64,000 nucleotides of DNA from Cellulophaga sp. 20_2_10. GTDB taxonomy: Bacteria; Bacteroidota; Bacteroidia; Flavobacteriales; Flavobacteriaceae. Numbering within the stretch: position 1 is the stretch's first letter; the number at the start of each line of letters is the position of its first letter. This document shows positions 44,937 through 54,606 of this stretch, one piece after another. Location: NCBI RefSeq assembly GCF_023476645.1, contig NZ_JAMCOJ010000001.1, positions 186,001-250,000 on the forward strand. The letters are read 5' to 3'. The translations under genes were made by a program, and so were the position numbers. The notes under the pieces were generated by a model. It had not been told where the DNA came from and ran no database searches. It worked only from the letters and a program-made list of their open reading frames with translations.

Positions 44937-45344
44937 ATGAACCAAAGATCTACAGACCTCTTGCGTATTAGGCCAGAAATAAAAACTACTAAAATAGTAG
45001 ACGGAATTAGTACTAATGAGCTTTTTCAGAACAAAACTATTAGGCCTATTCTTAAATTGCAAAACGATTTACTCTTACTTGTTTTTAAAAACTACATTAA
45101 AAAGCACAAAAATAAATTTTACACACTAGTTTTAGATAAAAGACTAGAGTATATAGATAATGCCGTACAAAAAGACAGTAAGTTTAGGAACGCTCTAAAA
45201 GGCATAATTATAGGTCAATTTACGGTGGAAGAATATCAAATTTACATTCAAAATTCATCAGCCCTAAATAAACGCATGATGTCTATGGCTGTTACGAGAT
45301 TAAAAGATCAGCTTCAATTTTTTGAAGAGTCAACTTTAGTCTAA
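44937..45344 (+). CDS. conserved hypothetical helical protein
   Basis: A 135-residue soluble protein, basic and mostly helical (RPILKLQNDLLLLVFKNYIK; FRNALKGIIIGQFTVEEYQI). Similar proteins in Flavobacteria are sometimes labelled glyoxalase without a visible glyoxalase fold; I see no metal-ligand pattern and leave it unnamed. TACCTTTA at 44915-44922, just before the ATG, resembles the -7 promoter element. Its 3' end overlaps the convergent DUF2461 gene by nine bases. Confidence 0.7.
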   Translation: MNQRSTDLLRIRPEIKTTKIVDGISTNELFQNKTIRPILKLQNDLLLLVFKNYIKKHKNKFYTLVLDKRLEYIDNAVQKDSKFRNALKGIIIGQFTVEEYQIYIQNSSALNKRMMSMAVTRLKDQLQFFEESTLV

Positions 45345-46016
45345 AATAGATTCGCCGTTTAGGTTTGTCGTTAACACATCACTCATTAAATCAAAAAATG
45401 GTCTAACTGTGGCAAACGACTTGTTTATAGTGTTTAAAAAATTAGAAGACAATACCTCTTTATCTGTGAATTTACGGGTAAAAACGTATTGTTTTTTACG
45501 TAGAAGATCAATGTCTTTATGCGCTACATCAAAACCTTTTGGTGCTCTTTTTAACTCATCGCCTTCTAATTCTCCCCAAATAGCTTTAAATTCTTTATTA
45601 GAAATAGCTTCTCTAAACTCAGATGCATCCAATTCTAACTCTTTTCTAATTCTAAATAAATCTTCTTTGTTTGGATCCCAAAAGCCAATTGCTATAAAGC
45701 TACTGCCAGACTCTATATGCACATAATAACCACCTCTAAGTCTAGCTCCTGCCCTAGCAAAAGATCCGCTTAAATGTGTTTTGTATGGTGTTTTATTTTT
45801 AGAGAAACGTACATCCCTGTAGATTCTAAATACTTTAGATTTTTCAATATCGTCGTGTAAGTTTAATTCTTCCAACAAAGCCAAAATAAAATCTTTAAAT
45901 GATTTTTCTTCAACTTTAAACTCATCTTTATGCTCTAAAAACCATTCTCTTGTGTTGTTTTCTTTCAACTTATTTAAAAAATCGAATGTATTTTTAGATA
46001 TAACCTCATTTTTCAT
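45336..46016 (-). CDS. DUF2461 / TIGR02453 family protein
   Basis: A 226-residue cytoplasmic protein with the family's patterns: FLNKLKENNTREWFLEHKDE at the start, KVFRIYRDVRFSKNKTPYKT, GGYYVHIESGSSFIAIGFWD, and FKAIWGELEGDELKRAPKGF. Function of the family is unknown. It converges with the hypothetical gene downstream and overlaps it by nine bases. Confidence 0.88.
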   Translation of the reverse strand: MKNEVISKNTFDFLNKLKENNTREWFLEHKDEFKVEEKSFKDFILALLEELNLHDDIEKSKVFRIYRDVRFSKNKTPYKTHLSGSFARAGARLRGGYYVHIESGSSFIAIGFWDPNKEDLFRIRKELELDASEFREAISNKEFKAIWGELEGDELKRAPKGFDVAHKDIDLLRKKQYVFTRKFTDKEVLSSNFLNTINKSFATVRPFFDLMSDVLTTNLNGESILD

Positions 46017-46114
46017 AAAAATCCTACTAATATATTATTTATGCTAAAGTTAACGGTTTTTAGAAGTTTTTTTATAGAAATAATGGTTAATTTTGATAGT
46101 TGAATTCATTATAT

Positions 46115-46909
46115 ATGACACTAAAATCTGTAATTGACGAAATTGAGTTACACAAAAAACAACCCAATTTAAACTTTAGTCTAAAAGAAAAAACAGAGGT
46201 TTTTACGCAAAAGCTTTTTTATACTTTGTTTGACACACAGACTCCTGTTAAAGAAAACTTAGAGTTATTAGAAGTACAGTTTGATGAATTGGTTAATCTT
46301 GCTTGCTGGCAAGTAGACAAACCGTGTAAAAAAATATGGGATCGTTATGTTGTAACGTTACCCAACATATTAAAAAAACTAAACTTAGATGCTGAAGCTA
46401 TTGTTAATTGTGACCCAGCATCTTTATCTATAGAAGAAGTCTATATGGCTTACCCTGGCTTTTACGCTATTGCTATTTATAGATTGGCCCACGAGTTACA
46501 CACGATTGGTTTTCCGCTAATGCCGCGTTTAATGACAGAATATGCACATAGATTAACAGGTGTAGACATAAACCCCGGCGCGCAAATAGGAAGTTCGTTC
46601 TTTATAGACCACGCCACAGGTGTTGTAATTGGCGAAACTGCTATTATAGAAGATCACGTAAAAATATACCAAGGAGTTACTTTAGGCGCATTATTTGTAG
46701 CTAAAAGTTTGCAACAAACAAAAAGACACCCTACCATAAAAAACAATGTTACAATTTATGCTAATGCTACTATTTTAGGTGGAGATACCGTTATTGGAGA
46801 AAACACAATAATTGGCGGTAATGCCTGGGTTACAAGCTCTATACCTGCTAATTCTAAAGTGTTTCACAAAACAGAAATTAAAATTAAAACTACAAATAAT
46901 GTATCATAG
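46115..46909 (+). CDS. cysE: serine O-acetyltransferase
   Basis: Acetylates serine with acetyl-CoA, the first step of cysteine synthesis. The N-terminal ~120 residues are helical. The C-terminal left-handed beta-helix has hexapeptide repeats: [40 protein letters not shown], then [17 protein letters not shown]. The His in DHATG and the Gly-rich repeats mark the active site. I chose the ATG at 46115 over a TTG at 46100 because it is the conventional codon and nothing conserved precedes it. The cysteine synthase gene overlaps its 3' end by 11 bases, coupling the two enzymes that form the cysteine synthase complex. Confidence 0.92.
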   Translation: MTLKSVIDEIELHKKQPNLNFSLKEKTEVFTQKLFYTLFDTQTPVKENLELLEVQFDELVNLACWQVDKPCKKIWDRYVVTLPNILKKLNLDAEAIVNCDPASLSIEEVYMAYPGFYAIAIYRLAHELHTIGFPLMPRLMTEYAHRLTGVDINPGAQIGSSFFIDHATGVVIGETAIIEDHVKIYQGVTLGALFVAKSLQQTKRHPTIKNNVTIYANATILGGDTVIGENTIIGGNAWVTSSIPANSKVFHKTEIKIKTTNNVS

Positions 46910-47780
46910 TATTCTAGATTTAATAGGTAATACACCTCTAGTAGAATCTAAAGTTTTAAACACGAATCCTAATGTTAAGCTTCTATTTAAGTTAGAAGGT
47001 CAAAACCCTGGTGGTAGTGTTAAAGATCGTGCGGCTTATAATATGATTAAAAGTGCGCTAGATAGAGGCGATATAGATAAAAACACCAAACTTGTAGAGG
47101 CCACTAGTGGTAATACTGGTATTGCTTTAGCTATGATTGCAGGTATTTTTGACTTAGATATAGAGATTGTATTGTCTGAAGGTTCTACTATAGAACGCAT
47201 TCAAACAATGCGCGCTTATGGTGCAAAAGTAACCTTGACTCCTGCAGATATTGGTATTCTAGGAGCTAGAGATTATGCCGAAAATCAAGTTAAAAAAGGA
47301 GCCGTAATGCTTAATCAATTTGGCAATAACGATAATTGGAAAGCACATTACAAAACTACAGGGCCAGAAATATGGAAAGATACTGACCATAAAATAACTC
47401 ATTTTGTATCTGCGATGGGCACAACAGGTACTATTATGGGGACTTCTACCTATTTAAAAGAACAAAATAAAGAGATACAAATTGTAGGTGTGCAACCAAA
47501 AGATGGTGCTAAAATACCTGGAATTCGTAAATGGCCACAAGAATATTTACCAAAAATATTTAATGCATCTAAAGTAGATACTATACTAGATGTTAGTCAA
47601 GAAGAAGCAGAACAAACAACACTGCTACTTGCTAAAAAAGAAGGCATATTTGCTGGTGTTAGTAGCGGTGGCGCAGCTTTTGCCGCTATAAAATTAGCAA
47701 GCACACTAGAAAGTGGTACTATTGTATCTATTGTTTGTGATAGAGGTGATAGATACTTATCTTCTGGCTTATTTGATTAA
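46899..47780 (+). CDS. cysM: cysteine synthase (CysM-like)
   Basis: PLP enzyme that converts O-acetylserine and sulfide (or thiosulfate) to cysteine. The start is ATG at 46899; an open frame extends upstream inside cysE but has no family resemblance. It begins [17 protein letters not shown]; the PLP Lys is K42 in [11 protein letters not shown]; the substrate loop is [11 protein letters not shown]; the phosphate loop is [11 protein letters not shown]; and [11 protein letters not shown] follows. At 293 residues with GSVKDR it is closer to CysM than CysK. It overlaps cysE by 11 bases. Confidence 0.92.
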   Translation: MYHSILDLIGNTPLVESKVLNTNPNVKLLFKLEGQNPGGSVKDRAAYNMIKSALDRGDIDKNTKLVEATSGNTGIALAMIAGIFDLDIEIVLSEGSTIERIQTMRAYGAKVTLTPADIGILGARDYAENQVKKGAVMLNQFGNNDNWKAHYKTTGPEIWKDTDHKITHFVSAMGTTGTIMGTSTYLKEQNKEIQIVGVQPKDGAKIPGIRKWPQEYLPKIFNASKVDTILDVSQEEAEQTTLLLAKKEGIFAGVSSGGAAFAAIKLASTLESGTIVSIVCDRGDRYLSSGLFD

Positions 47781-47806
47781 GATTTAATTAGATGATGCTT
47801 AATAGA

Positions 47807-48619
47807 CTAAACACCATCATTAAAATCTAAACTATGTAACATTAAACCAGATCCTGGAGCTACGTAGGAAAATTTTATAGCACTATCTATTTTAAGAGCA
47901 TTTTCTATTTCTGTAATAGCTATTTCTCCCTTACCAAGCTGAATTAAAGCACCCATTAGCATACGTACTTGGTAGCGCATAAAACCTTCTCCTTTTATAT
48001 GAAAAGCATATGAGTTCTCGGGGAAGAAATTAGCTGTAAGTATTGTATTCTCTTTTATTTCGGACGAATTTATTGTTCTAATAAACTTACCGTTTTCTTT
48101 AGGCTTGGCCGTAAAGCTTTTAAAATTATGCGTGCCAACAAATAACTTTGCTGCAGTTTTCATAAGTTCTAAATCTAGTTCTTCTTGCACGTTTGCCATA
48201 AATGGCGCAGTATACGGATGATTTTTTTCGCCATAAGAAAACAAATACACGTACTCTTTTTCTTTGCTATGTTGAATTATATTAAACTTTTCTTTTACAT
48301 GCTTTACAGCTGTTATTCTAATATCTGAAGGCAAGTTTTTATTAAAATCTTTTTTAAAAAACACCAAATCATCTAAAGGTTCACCGTCTAAAAAAAGCTC
48401 AAAAGCCGCATCTAAAGCAGATACTTTAGCATCTGTGCGTCCGGCTCCTAATATTTTACATTGTCTTTCTGGTAGTATAAATTTTAGTGTTTTGGTTAAC
48501 ATCCCTTCTATCGTCTTGTATCCGGGTTGTTTTTGCCATCCACTAAATCTGTAGCCTAGAAATTGCAGTCTAATTAAGTAATATTGTTTTTGTTTCTTCA
48601 CATTGGCAAAAATATACAA
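47807..48619 (-). CDS. TruA-like tRNA pseudouridine synthase
   Basis: Predicted to isomerise uridine in the tRNA anticodon stem-loop. YYLIRLQFLGYRFSGWQKQP is the first TruA strand, and GAGRTDAKVSALD holds catalytic Asp63. In housekeeping TruA this motif is GAGRTDAGVHA; here Gly is Lys and His is Ser, so this may be a divergent second TruA-type enzyme with altered target. FHIKGEGFMRYQVRMLMGAL matches the C-terminal active-site region. The first residues MYIFANVKKQK may precede the real domain; a later start is possible. Cytoplasmic, 270 residues, single gene. Confidence 0.82.
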   Translation of the reverse strand: MYIFANVKKQKQYYLIRLQFLGYRFSGWQKQPGYKTIEGMLTKTLKFILPERQCKILGAGRTDAKVSALDAAFELFLDGEPLDDLVFFKKDFNKNLPSDIRITAVKHVKEKFNIIQHSKEKEYVYLFSYGEKNHPYTAPFMANVQEELDLELMKTAAKLFVGTHNFKSFTAKPKENGKFIRTINSSEIKENTILTANFFPENSYAFHIKGEGFMRYQVRMLMGALIQLGKGEIAITEIENALKIDSAIKFSYVAPGSGLMLHSLDFNDGV

Positions 48620-48693
48620 ATAAACAAAAACAGACTACAACTTATTTTTTTTGTATTTTACCAATCCAATTTAACAAATTAAAGCCAAGCAAA

Positions 48694-49131
48694 ATGACAG
48701 ATCTAACATCAAAAAAAATACCTACTTGGTTCTTGCTTATAGCTGTTCTTGCTTTGGTTTGGAATTGTATGGGAGTTATGGCATTTTTAGCTGAATCTTT
48801 TATGTCTGACGAGGTATTTGCTAATTATTCTCCAGAAATACAAAAACTTTACAACAAGAGACCTTCTTGGGTTACTGGTGCCTATGCTATAGCTGTTTTT
48901 GGAGGTGTATTGGCTAGCATGTTATTGCTAATACGTAAAAAAGCAGCCAAAACAGTTTTTTTAATTTCATTGGCAGGAATTTTAGCCAATGATGTTTATA
49001 CTTTTTTTATGAGTAAAACTTTAAAAGTATTAGGAACTAACGCTATTATTTTTCCTTTAATTGTACTTATAATAGCTGTTTTACTTGTACTTTTCTCTAA
49101 TTATGCTACAAAAAGAGAGTGGTTATCGTAA
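48694..49131 (+). CDS. four-helix membrane protein of unknown function
   Basis: A 145-residue protein with hydrophobic segments at about 12-34, 65-85, 90-108 and 118-138. The first (FLLIAVLALVWNCMGVMAFL) and PSWVTGAYAIAVFGG resemble small uncharacterised membrane proteins that are common in Flavobacteria and sometimes labelled sugar-transporter-like. I see no transport motif. It is on the plus strand, divergent from the TruA-like gene and 187 bases before another small membrane protein. Confidence 0.7.
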   Translation: MTDLTSKKIPTWFLLIAVLALVWNCMGVMAFLAESFMSDEVFANYSPEIQKLYNKRPSWVTGAYAIAVFGGVLASMLLLIRKKAAKTVFLISLAGILANDVYTFFMSKTLKVLGTNAIIFPLIVLIIAVLLVLFSNYATKREWLS

Positions 49132-49318
49132 AAAAACACTGTTTTTTGGTTATTTGGTTTACCTATTATCGGATCAAAAATGCATTTTATCTATGCTAAT
49201 ACACTTACCCTTATATTCTTGTTTTTTGGCGATTATATTCACATAATTTTAACACTACTCCTATTTTTGTATAAACTTTAAGCATAGAGCCCCCTAGCTT
49301 TTATACTCTATATACGAT

Positions 49319-49804
49319 ATGAAAATTACGTCTTTAAAAATTTCTTGGAAAGCATCTATTGTTATTTCTGTTGTTTTATTAGTACTAGTTATGTTTTCTA
49401 ACTTTTACGGTTTACTAACAGATAAATTTCATTTTGATAGACCTAGCAGTTATTTCTTTATTTTATTAGCAACAGTACACATTGTGTATTTATATGCTTT
49501 TTGGTTTAAACTTACAGAAAATGAGTATCCAGACAAGGAAATGAGAAACTTAGAATACGGTTTTTATGCTGTAGTAGCTTTTTATGCTTATAAATTAGTA
49601 GATATTACTAGTATTGTTTTTGGATACAGTACTTATGATAATTTAATACTATCAGGTCACTTTTTAGTTGTTGGTATTGCAATAATTTTAGGCTATTTAT
49701 TTTTATGCTTAATTACCTTATATGTGTTTTCTATTCGTAAAGCTAAAATTGGTAATTACACCACAGATTGCTATGTAGAAGAAGATTTAGATACATGGCC
49801 ATAA
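49319..49804 (+). CDS. four-helix membrane protein of unknown function
   Basis: A 161-residue protein with hydrophobic stretches at about 12-32, 43-62, 82-102 and 115-140, ending in an acidic tail (CYVEEDLDTWP). I do not recognise a family. It is not similar in an obvious way to the membrane protein upstream. A strong bidirectional terminator follows. Confidence 0.65.
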   Translation: MKITSLKISWKASIVISVVLLVLVMFSNFYGLLTDKFHFDRPSSYFFILLATVHIVYLYAFWFKLTENEYPDKEMRNLEYGFYAVVAFYAYKLVDITSIVFGYSTYDNLILSGHFLVVGIAIILGYLFLCLITLYVFSIRKAKIGNYTTDCYVEEDLDTWP

Positions 49805-49831
49805 ACAATACAAAATCAAATTAAACATAAC

Positions 49832-49865
49832 AAAAAGAGCCTCTAGAAATCTAGAGGCTCTTTTT
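49832..49865. terminator. bidirectional terminator
   Basis: AAAAAGAGCCTCTAGA (49832-49847) pairs with TCTAGAGGCTCTTTTT (49850-49865). It lies between the membrane-protein gene (plus) and the lipoprotein gene (minus) and has A/T tracts on both sides, so it can serve both. Confidence 0.9.
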
Positions 49866-49879
49866 GTGACCAAAACAAA

Positions 49880-50761
49880 TTATCTTTTAACCCAACCTGT
49901 TGGAAAAGAATCGCTGTTTAAACTTAATGCGTGTGTTGTTGGTGCAGTTTCTTGACCAGATACACCCACTAATGGTTTTAACAAAAATGGATTAGGACTG
50001 TTATCCGGAGAAGGTTCAATAGATATAACTACTGTTCTACCTCTAACATCTAAAGGAAAAGTAAATCCTGTTGGTGCATTTTCAAAGAAATCTTCACCTG
50101 GAATTGGAGGTCCTGGATTAGCTCCACTAAAAGGATTTCCAGAATCTTCCATTTGTGCCGTAGGATCAGAGAATGTACCTGTAGTTATTGGTCCTTCTGT
50201 ACCTACTACCCATCCTTCATACACCCATCCATCAGGTAAAACTGGCAATTCTAAACCTGTCGCTGGTGGTGCACCAGGTACTCCAAACCAAATACCAAAT
50301 TGGTCATTACCATTATTCATTCCATCTGCTTCATCAGTTGGTGTTCTTAAAAAGAATTCCCCGCTTGCGCTAGAAAAATCGCCTACTAAGTCAGTAATAC
50401 TAACAGTTGCCGTTTCTGCTGCAAATGCACCAGATAATAATTTAGTTGTTGCAGGCGCAGGATCATTATCTACTGCTGGTTCTATAGATAATACGTAAGC
50501 TGTTGCTTGGTTTAAGATATCTGTATCTACTGCAAAAGTGGTTTTAGATGGTGTACCGCTAGCGTCTACCGTAAAAACACCTGTGGAAACTGGAGCACCA
50601 TTTACAATTATCCATCCTTCATATACAAAGTCAGATCCAAGGTCTTCTAAACCATCTATACCCATTGTTAAATTGGTTGTTTGCGGTTCGCTAGTGTCGT
50701 CATCACTATCACAACTAACTACAAGAGCTGTTGCCATAAATAATAAAAGTAATTTTTTCAT
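49880..50761 (-). CDS. lipoprotein with two anti-sigma-K (RskA)-like repeats
   Basis: A 293-residue lipoprotein: signal peptide MKKLLLLFMATALVVSC with lipid-attachment Cys17, then an acidic linker. Two related repeats follow. Repeat 1 (~46-115): YEGWIIVNGAPVSTGVF to YVLSIEPAVDNDPAPATTKL. Repeat 2 (~179-275): YEGWVVGTEGPITTGTF to VVISIEPSPDNSPNPFLLKP. This YEGW...G.F...SIEP pattern resembles the extracellular part of RskA anti-sigma factors, but there is no membrane helix or sigma-binding domain here, so it is not an anti-sigma factor in the usual sense. It is divergent from the two-component pair downstream. Confidence 0.75.
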   Translation of the reverse strand: MKKLLLLFMATALVVSCDSDDDTSEPQTTNLTMGIDGLEDLGSDFVYEGWIIVNGAPVSTGVFTVDASGTPSKTTFAVDTDILNQATAYVLSIEPAVDNDPAPATTKLLSGAFAAETATVSITDLVGDFSSASGEFFLRTPTDEADGMNNGNDQFGIWFGVPGAPPATGLELPVLPDGWVYEGWVVGTEGPITTGTFSDPTAQMEDSGNPFSGANPGPPIPGEDFFENAPTGFTFPLDVRGRTVVISIEPSPDNSPNPFLLKPLVGVSGQETAPTTHALSLNSDSFPTGWVKR

Positions 50762-50845
50762 AATATTAGAGTTTTAGATTATAAGGCAAATTAAGTGTAT
50801 GTTTTTGACGATAAAATCACAGAAAAGTAAACTTTACAGCAAATA

Positions 50846-50877
50846 TTGTAAGGAATTTGTGATAACTTCTACCTTTA
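50846..50877 (+). promoter_or_regulatory. candidate promoter(s) of the two-component operon
   Basis: TTG (50846-50848), 21 bases, TACCTTTA (50870-50877). A second, exact -7 element TAGCTTTG lies closer to the start codon at 50941-50948, but without a well-placed TTG. Either could drive the response-regulator gene at 50981. Confidence 0.4.
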
Positions 50878-50980
50878 AATAGAAATAACGCAGCTTAAAG
50901 CTTAATTTCATTGACCTTAATAAACTTTTATTGTTTGTGATAGCTTTGTGATATTATATTAACTTCTTTGTAAACATATT

Positions 50981-51673
50981 ATGAAACAGATTTTAATTAT
51001 TGAAGACGATCCAGAAATTATACAATTACTGGAGATCCACTTAACAGATATGGTGTATACTACAACTAAAGCTATGGACGGGGAAACTGGTCTTAATTTA
51101 GCGTTAGAAAACAATTATGACCTTATTTTACTTGATCTTACTTTACCAGTTATGGACGGTATAGAAGTTTGTAAAAAATTACGAGCCAAAAAAAACACAC
51201 CTATTATAATGCTTACTGCTAAGTCTGAAGAAATAGATCGTGTATTAGGTTTAGAAATTGGTGCAGACGATTATTTAACAAAACCCTTTAGCATTCGTGA
51301 GCTATTAGCTAGAATTAAAGCTGTGCTACGCAGATCTGATGCCCCTGAGCCTGAGAAAAATAATTCTACCACTTTAAATTTTGAAGGTCTTTTTATAGAT
51401 ATTGATAAACGCAAAGTATTACACAATAAACAAAAGATAGATTTATCTCCAAAAGAGTTTGAGCTATTGGTTTTAATGGCCTCTAATCCAGGAAGAAACT
51501 ATTCTAGAACAGAATTACTTAATATTATTTGGGGCTATAATTTTGAAGGATATGAGCATACTGTAAATTCTCATATAAATAGATTACGTGCCAAAATAGA
51601 GTCTAATATGGCACAGCCAATGTATATCCTTACTACTTGGGGAGTTGGCTATAAATTTAATGAAGAAATTTAA
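50981..51673 (+). CDS. OmpR/PhoB-family response regulator
   Basis: A 230-residue transcription regulator. The receiver domain (1-115) has the acidic pair Glu8-Asp9-Asp10, phospho-acceptor Asp52 (ILLDLTLPVMDG), TAKSEE and Lys at YLTKPF. The winged-helix DNA-binding domain (~130-228) has LSPKEFELLVLMASNPGRNY, SRTELLNIIWGY, and the recognition helix VNSHINRLRAKIE. It precedes its partner kinase gene by two bases. Input and regulon are unknown. Confidence 0.95.
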   Translation: MKQILIIEDDPEIIQLLEIHLTDMVYTTTKAMDGETGLNLALENNYDLILLDLTLPVMDGIEVCKKLRAKKNTPIIMLTAKSEEIDRVLGLEIGADDYLTKPFSIRELLARIKAVLRRSDAPEPEKNNSTTLNFEGLFIDIDKRKVLHNKQKIDLSPKEFELLVLMASNPGRNYSRTELLNIIWGYNFEGYEHTVNSHINRLRAKIESNMAQPMYILTTWGVGYKFNEEI

Positions 51674-51675
51674 TT

Positions 51676-53163
51676 ATGGGAGCATCAAAAAAAGTCTTAG
51701 GAACCAAGCTTATTAAAAAATTATGGATTGCCTTTATATTAATTATTTTGTTAATGGGTGCCTGTTACATTCTAATAACAGGATATTTTACCAATAAATA
51801 CAATGAAGCTACGATACAAAAGGTAAATGCAAAAGTAGCAAACCACCTTATTGAAGAAAAGTTCCAAAATGCATCACCTTTCTTAGAAGATGGTAGTGTT
51901 AACAAGCCTCTTTTTGGAGATTTAATGCATGACATGATGGCCGTTAACCGTAGTATTGAAGTGTATTTACTAGATAATGAAGGTTCTGTACTCTATTCTG
52001 TAGTATTAAAACACGATGCCAACGAGCCTATTAAACACGTATCTCTAGCTCCCATAAAAGAATTTATAAAAGCAGATGGCCAAAACTATATTTTAGGTGA
52101 TGACCCTAGAAATACGCAAGAGCAAAAGATATTCTCTGCCGCTCCTTATAAAAGCGGAGATAAAGAAGGATACATTTATATAATTCTTGCAGGACAAGAG
52201 TTTCAGGCTATTAGTAGTGGTTTATTATCTCAATATTTTGCTAAGCTAGGTATAGGTGCTACCCTACTAACTATGGTTTTTGCAGCATTACTTGGATTAT
52301 TAAGTATCTGGTTTTTAACTAAGAACTTACGTGTAATGATTAGCACCGTGAACAAGTTTCAAGAAGGTGACAGATCTGCAAGAATTCAAAATCCAGATAA
52401 TTCTGATATAGAAATTTTAGCCAACTCTTTTAATGATATGGCAGATACTATTGTTAGTAATATAGATAAAATACAATCCGTAGATACCTTACGTAGAGAA
52501 CTAATAGCCAATGTATCTCACGATCTAAGAACACCCTTGGCCATCTTAAAAGGATACGTAGAGACACTTCAAATAAAGAAAGACACACTAACAGAAGCTC
52601 AAAAAGAAGAGTATTTACAGATTACACATAATAATATAGATCGTTTATCAAATTTAATAAACCAATTATTTGAATATTCTAAACTAGAATCTGAGCAAGT
52701 AGTACCTGTAAAAGAGCCATTTTCTATTACAGAACTATCTTATGATTTAATTGAAAAATTTAAAGTAATAGCAGAGAAAAAACAAATTACTTTAGAGATG
52801 GATGTTTCCAATGAAAACAGCTTTGTTTATGCAGACGTTAGTATGGTAGAGCGTGCTTTGCAAAACTTAATAGAGAATGCTATTAAGTATACAGAACCAA
52901 ACGGTAAAGTGACATTAGCTATAAAAAAACAAGCTAAAAAAGTAGAGATTAATATTACAGATACTGGTGCTGGTATTCCTATAAACGAGCAGCCCTATAT
53001 TTTTGATAGATACAAGCAACTAGATAAATCCGAAAAGAAAAGAGGTGCTGGCTTAGGTTTAGCTATAGTGAAGAAAATAATGGAATTACATGATACCACT
53101 ATAACTGTACTTAGCAAACCTAAAGAAGGCAGCACCTTTACTTTTACATTACCTGTGCACTAA
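51676..53163 (+). CDS. transmembrane sensor histidine kinase
   Basis: A 495-residue classical kinase: TM1 at ~16-38, an extracytoplasmic domain (~40-190), TM2 at ~191-215, a HAMP linker (to ~270), HisKA with His282 (VSHDLRTPL), and a HATPase domain with ALQNLIENAIKYTE (N box), DTGAGIP (G1) and KRGAGLGLAIVKKI (G2). It is the cognate partner of the response regulator two bases upstream. Its last four bases overlap the convergent hisIE gene. The divergent lipoprotein upstream might feed its sensor domain, which is inference. Confidence 0.95.
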   Translation: MGASKKVLGTKLIKKLWIAFILIILLMGACYILITGYFTNKYNEATIQKVNAKVANHLIEEKFQNASPFLEDGSVNKPLFGDLMHDMMAVNRSIEVYLLDNEGSVLYSVVLKHDANEPIKHVSLAPIKEFIKADGQNYILGDDPRNTQEQKIFSAAPYKSGDKEGYIYIILAGQEFQAISSGLLSQYFAKLGIGATLLTMVFAALLGLLSIWFLTKNLRVMISTVNKFQEGDRSARIQNPDNSDIEILANSFNDMADTIVSNIDKIQSVDTLRRELIANVSHDLRTPLAILKGYVETLQIKKDTLTEAQKEEYLQITHNNIDRLSNLINQLFEYSKLESEQVVPVKEPFSITELSYDLIEKFKVIAEKKQITLEMDVSNENSFVYADVSMVERALQNLIENAIKYTEPNGKVTLAIKKQAKKVEINITDTGAGIPINEQPYIFDRYKQLDKSEKKRGAGLGLAIVKKIMELHDTTITVLSKPKEGSTFTFTLPVH

Positions 53164-53756
53164 TTTCTTGTTTTTAGTACCGCAACAATATCGTTTAATT
53201 TATACCCTTTAGCTTGTAAAAGAATTAAGTAATGAAATAATAAATCAGCGCTTTCTTCTTTGAACAAGTGATCATTACTATCCATTGCTTCAATTACTAC
53301 TTCAACTGCTTCTTCCCCAACTTTCTGGGCAACTTTGTTAATTCCGTCTCTGTATAGAGATGCAACATAGCTGTCCTTATTTTCTGGGTTGTCTTTGCGA
53401 TCTGTAATTATATCTTCTAACTTAGATAAAAATCCGTAACTAGCTGTATTGTCTTCTTTCCAACACGTATCTGTACCTGTATGGCAGGTTGGCCCAACCG
53501 GGTTTACGGTAATTAATAAAGAATCATTATCACAATCAACCTTTATATCAACTAAATTTAAAAAGTTACCACTTTCCTCTCCTTTAGTCCATAAACGGTT
53601 TTTGCTTCTGCTGTAAAACGTAACTTTTTTAGTTTCGTTCGTTTTATCAACAGCATCTTGGTTCATATACCCTAGCATTAACACATTTTTAGTTGTTGCA
53701 TCTTGTATAATTGCAGGTATTAAACCGTCTGTACTCTTTGTAAAATCTATTGTCAT
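53160..53756 (-). CDS. hisIE: bifunctional phosphoribosyl-AMP cyclohydrolase / phosphoribosyl-ATP pyrophosphatase
   Basis: Histidine synthesis steps 2 and 3. The HisI domain (1-~105) has VLMLGYMNQDA, TFYSRSKNRLWTKGEESGNF, and the metal-ligand regions VDCDNDSLL and TCHTGTDTCW. The HisE domain (~110-198) has YVASLYRDGINKVAQKVGEE and AVEVVIEAM. The length of 198 residues is normal for the fusion. It is the last gene of the operon, 22 bases after hisF. Confidence 0.96.
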   Translation of the reverse strand: MTIDFTKSTDGLIPAIIQDATTKNVLMLGYMNQDAVDKTNETKKVTFYSRSKNRLWTKGEESGNFLNLVDIKVDCDNDSLLITVNPVGPTCHTGTDTCWKEDNTASYGFLSKLEDIITDRKDNPENKDSYVASLYRDGINKVAQKVGEEAVEVVIEAMDSNDHLFKEESADLLFHYLILLQAKGYKLNDIVAVLKTRN

Positions 53757-53778
53757 TTTCTTCGTTTTACTATTGATA

Positions 53779-54534
53779 TTATAATCTAACAGGTATTCCG
53801 TTCGTTTTTAATTCTTCTTTTAAATCTTTAATTTCAATTTCTTTAAAGTGAAAAACACTTGCTGCCAATGCCGCATCGGCTTTACCTTCTTTAAAAGTAT
53901 CTGTAAAATGTTGCATAGTACCTGCACCACCAGAAGCTATAATTGGAATATTTAATTCGGTTGATAATCTAGCTAAAGCCTCATTAGCAAAACCGTCCTT
54001 TGTACCATCATTATCCATAGACGTAAACAAAATTTCTCCTGCTCCTCTTTCTTCTACTTCTTTTGCCCAATCAAACAAATTAAGTTCCGTTGGTACTTTA
54101 CCACCAACCAAGTGTACAACCCAATTGCCATCTATGTTTTTAGCATCTATGGCTACAACAACACATTGCGATCCAAATTTGGCTGCTAAATCGTTTATTA
54201 GTTGCGGATTTTTAACTGCTGATGAATTAATAGAAACCTTATCTGCACCGTTTTGCAGCAATATATCTACATCTTCAACAGAAGATATTCCACCACCAAC
54301 AGTAAACGGTATATTTACTTTTTCTGCAACGCGTAATACTAGGTCTGCTAATGTTTTTCTACGTTCTTCTGTTGCTGATATATCTAAAAAAACAAGTTCG
54401 TCTGCTCCTGTTCTTGCATATATTTCGGCTAATTCTACTGGATCACCAGCATCACGTAAATCCACAAAATTTATACCTTTTACAGTCCTTCCGTTTTTAA
54501 TATCTAAACAGGGTATTATTCTTTTTGTTAACAT
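53779..54534 (-). CDS. hisF: imidazole glycerol phosphate synthase, cyclase subunit
   Basis: Uses ammonia delivered by HisH to form imidazole glycerol phosphate and AICAR from PRFAR. A 251-residue TIM barrel with catalytic Asp11 ([17 protein letters not shown]), [15 protein letters not shown], the second catalytic Asp in [21 protein letters not shown], and [14 protein letters not shown]. The gene lies 72 bases after hisA and 22 before hisIE. Confidence 0.97.
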   Translation of the reverse strand: MLTKRIIPCLDIKNGRTVKGINFVDLRDAGDPVELAEIYARTGADELVFLDISATEERRKTLADLVLRVAEKVNIPFTVGGGISSVEDVDILLQNGADKVSINSSAVKNPQLINDLAAKFGSQCVVVAIDAKNIDGNWVVHLVGGKVPTELNLFDWAKEVEERGAGEILFTSMDNDGTKDGFANEALARLSTELNIPIIASGGAGTMQHFTDTFKEGKADAALAASVFHFKEIEIKDLKEELKTNGIPVRL

Positions 54535-54606
54535 AATCTTTATTGATCATAGAAAAAAGAGAACAGAATATAGATGTCTATTTTCTATACTCGCTATTCT
54601 AAGTTC

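Noticed and set aside
46100-46114. TTG start giving a five-residue longer CysE.
   Set aside because: The extra residues have no family resemblance, and an ATG at 46115 gives a normal CysE N-terminus.
46812-46898. Longer CysM start within cysE.
   Set aside because: The extra 29 residues are the out-of-frame reading of the CysE beta-helix; family sequence begins at the ATG at 46899 ([14 protein letters not shown]).
49880-50761. Calling the lipoprotein an anti-sigma factor.
   Set aside because: The repeats resemble the RskA external domain only; there is no cytoplasmic zinc-finger domain, no membrane helix and no adjacent sigma factor gene.
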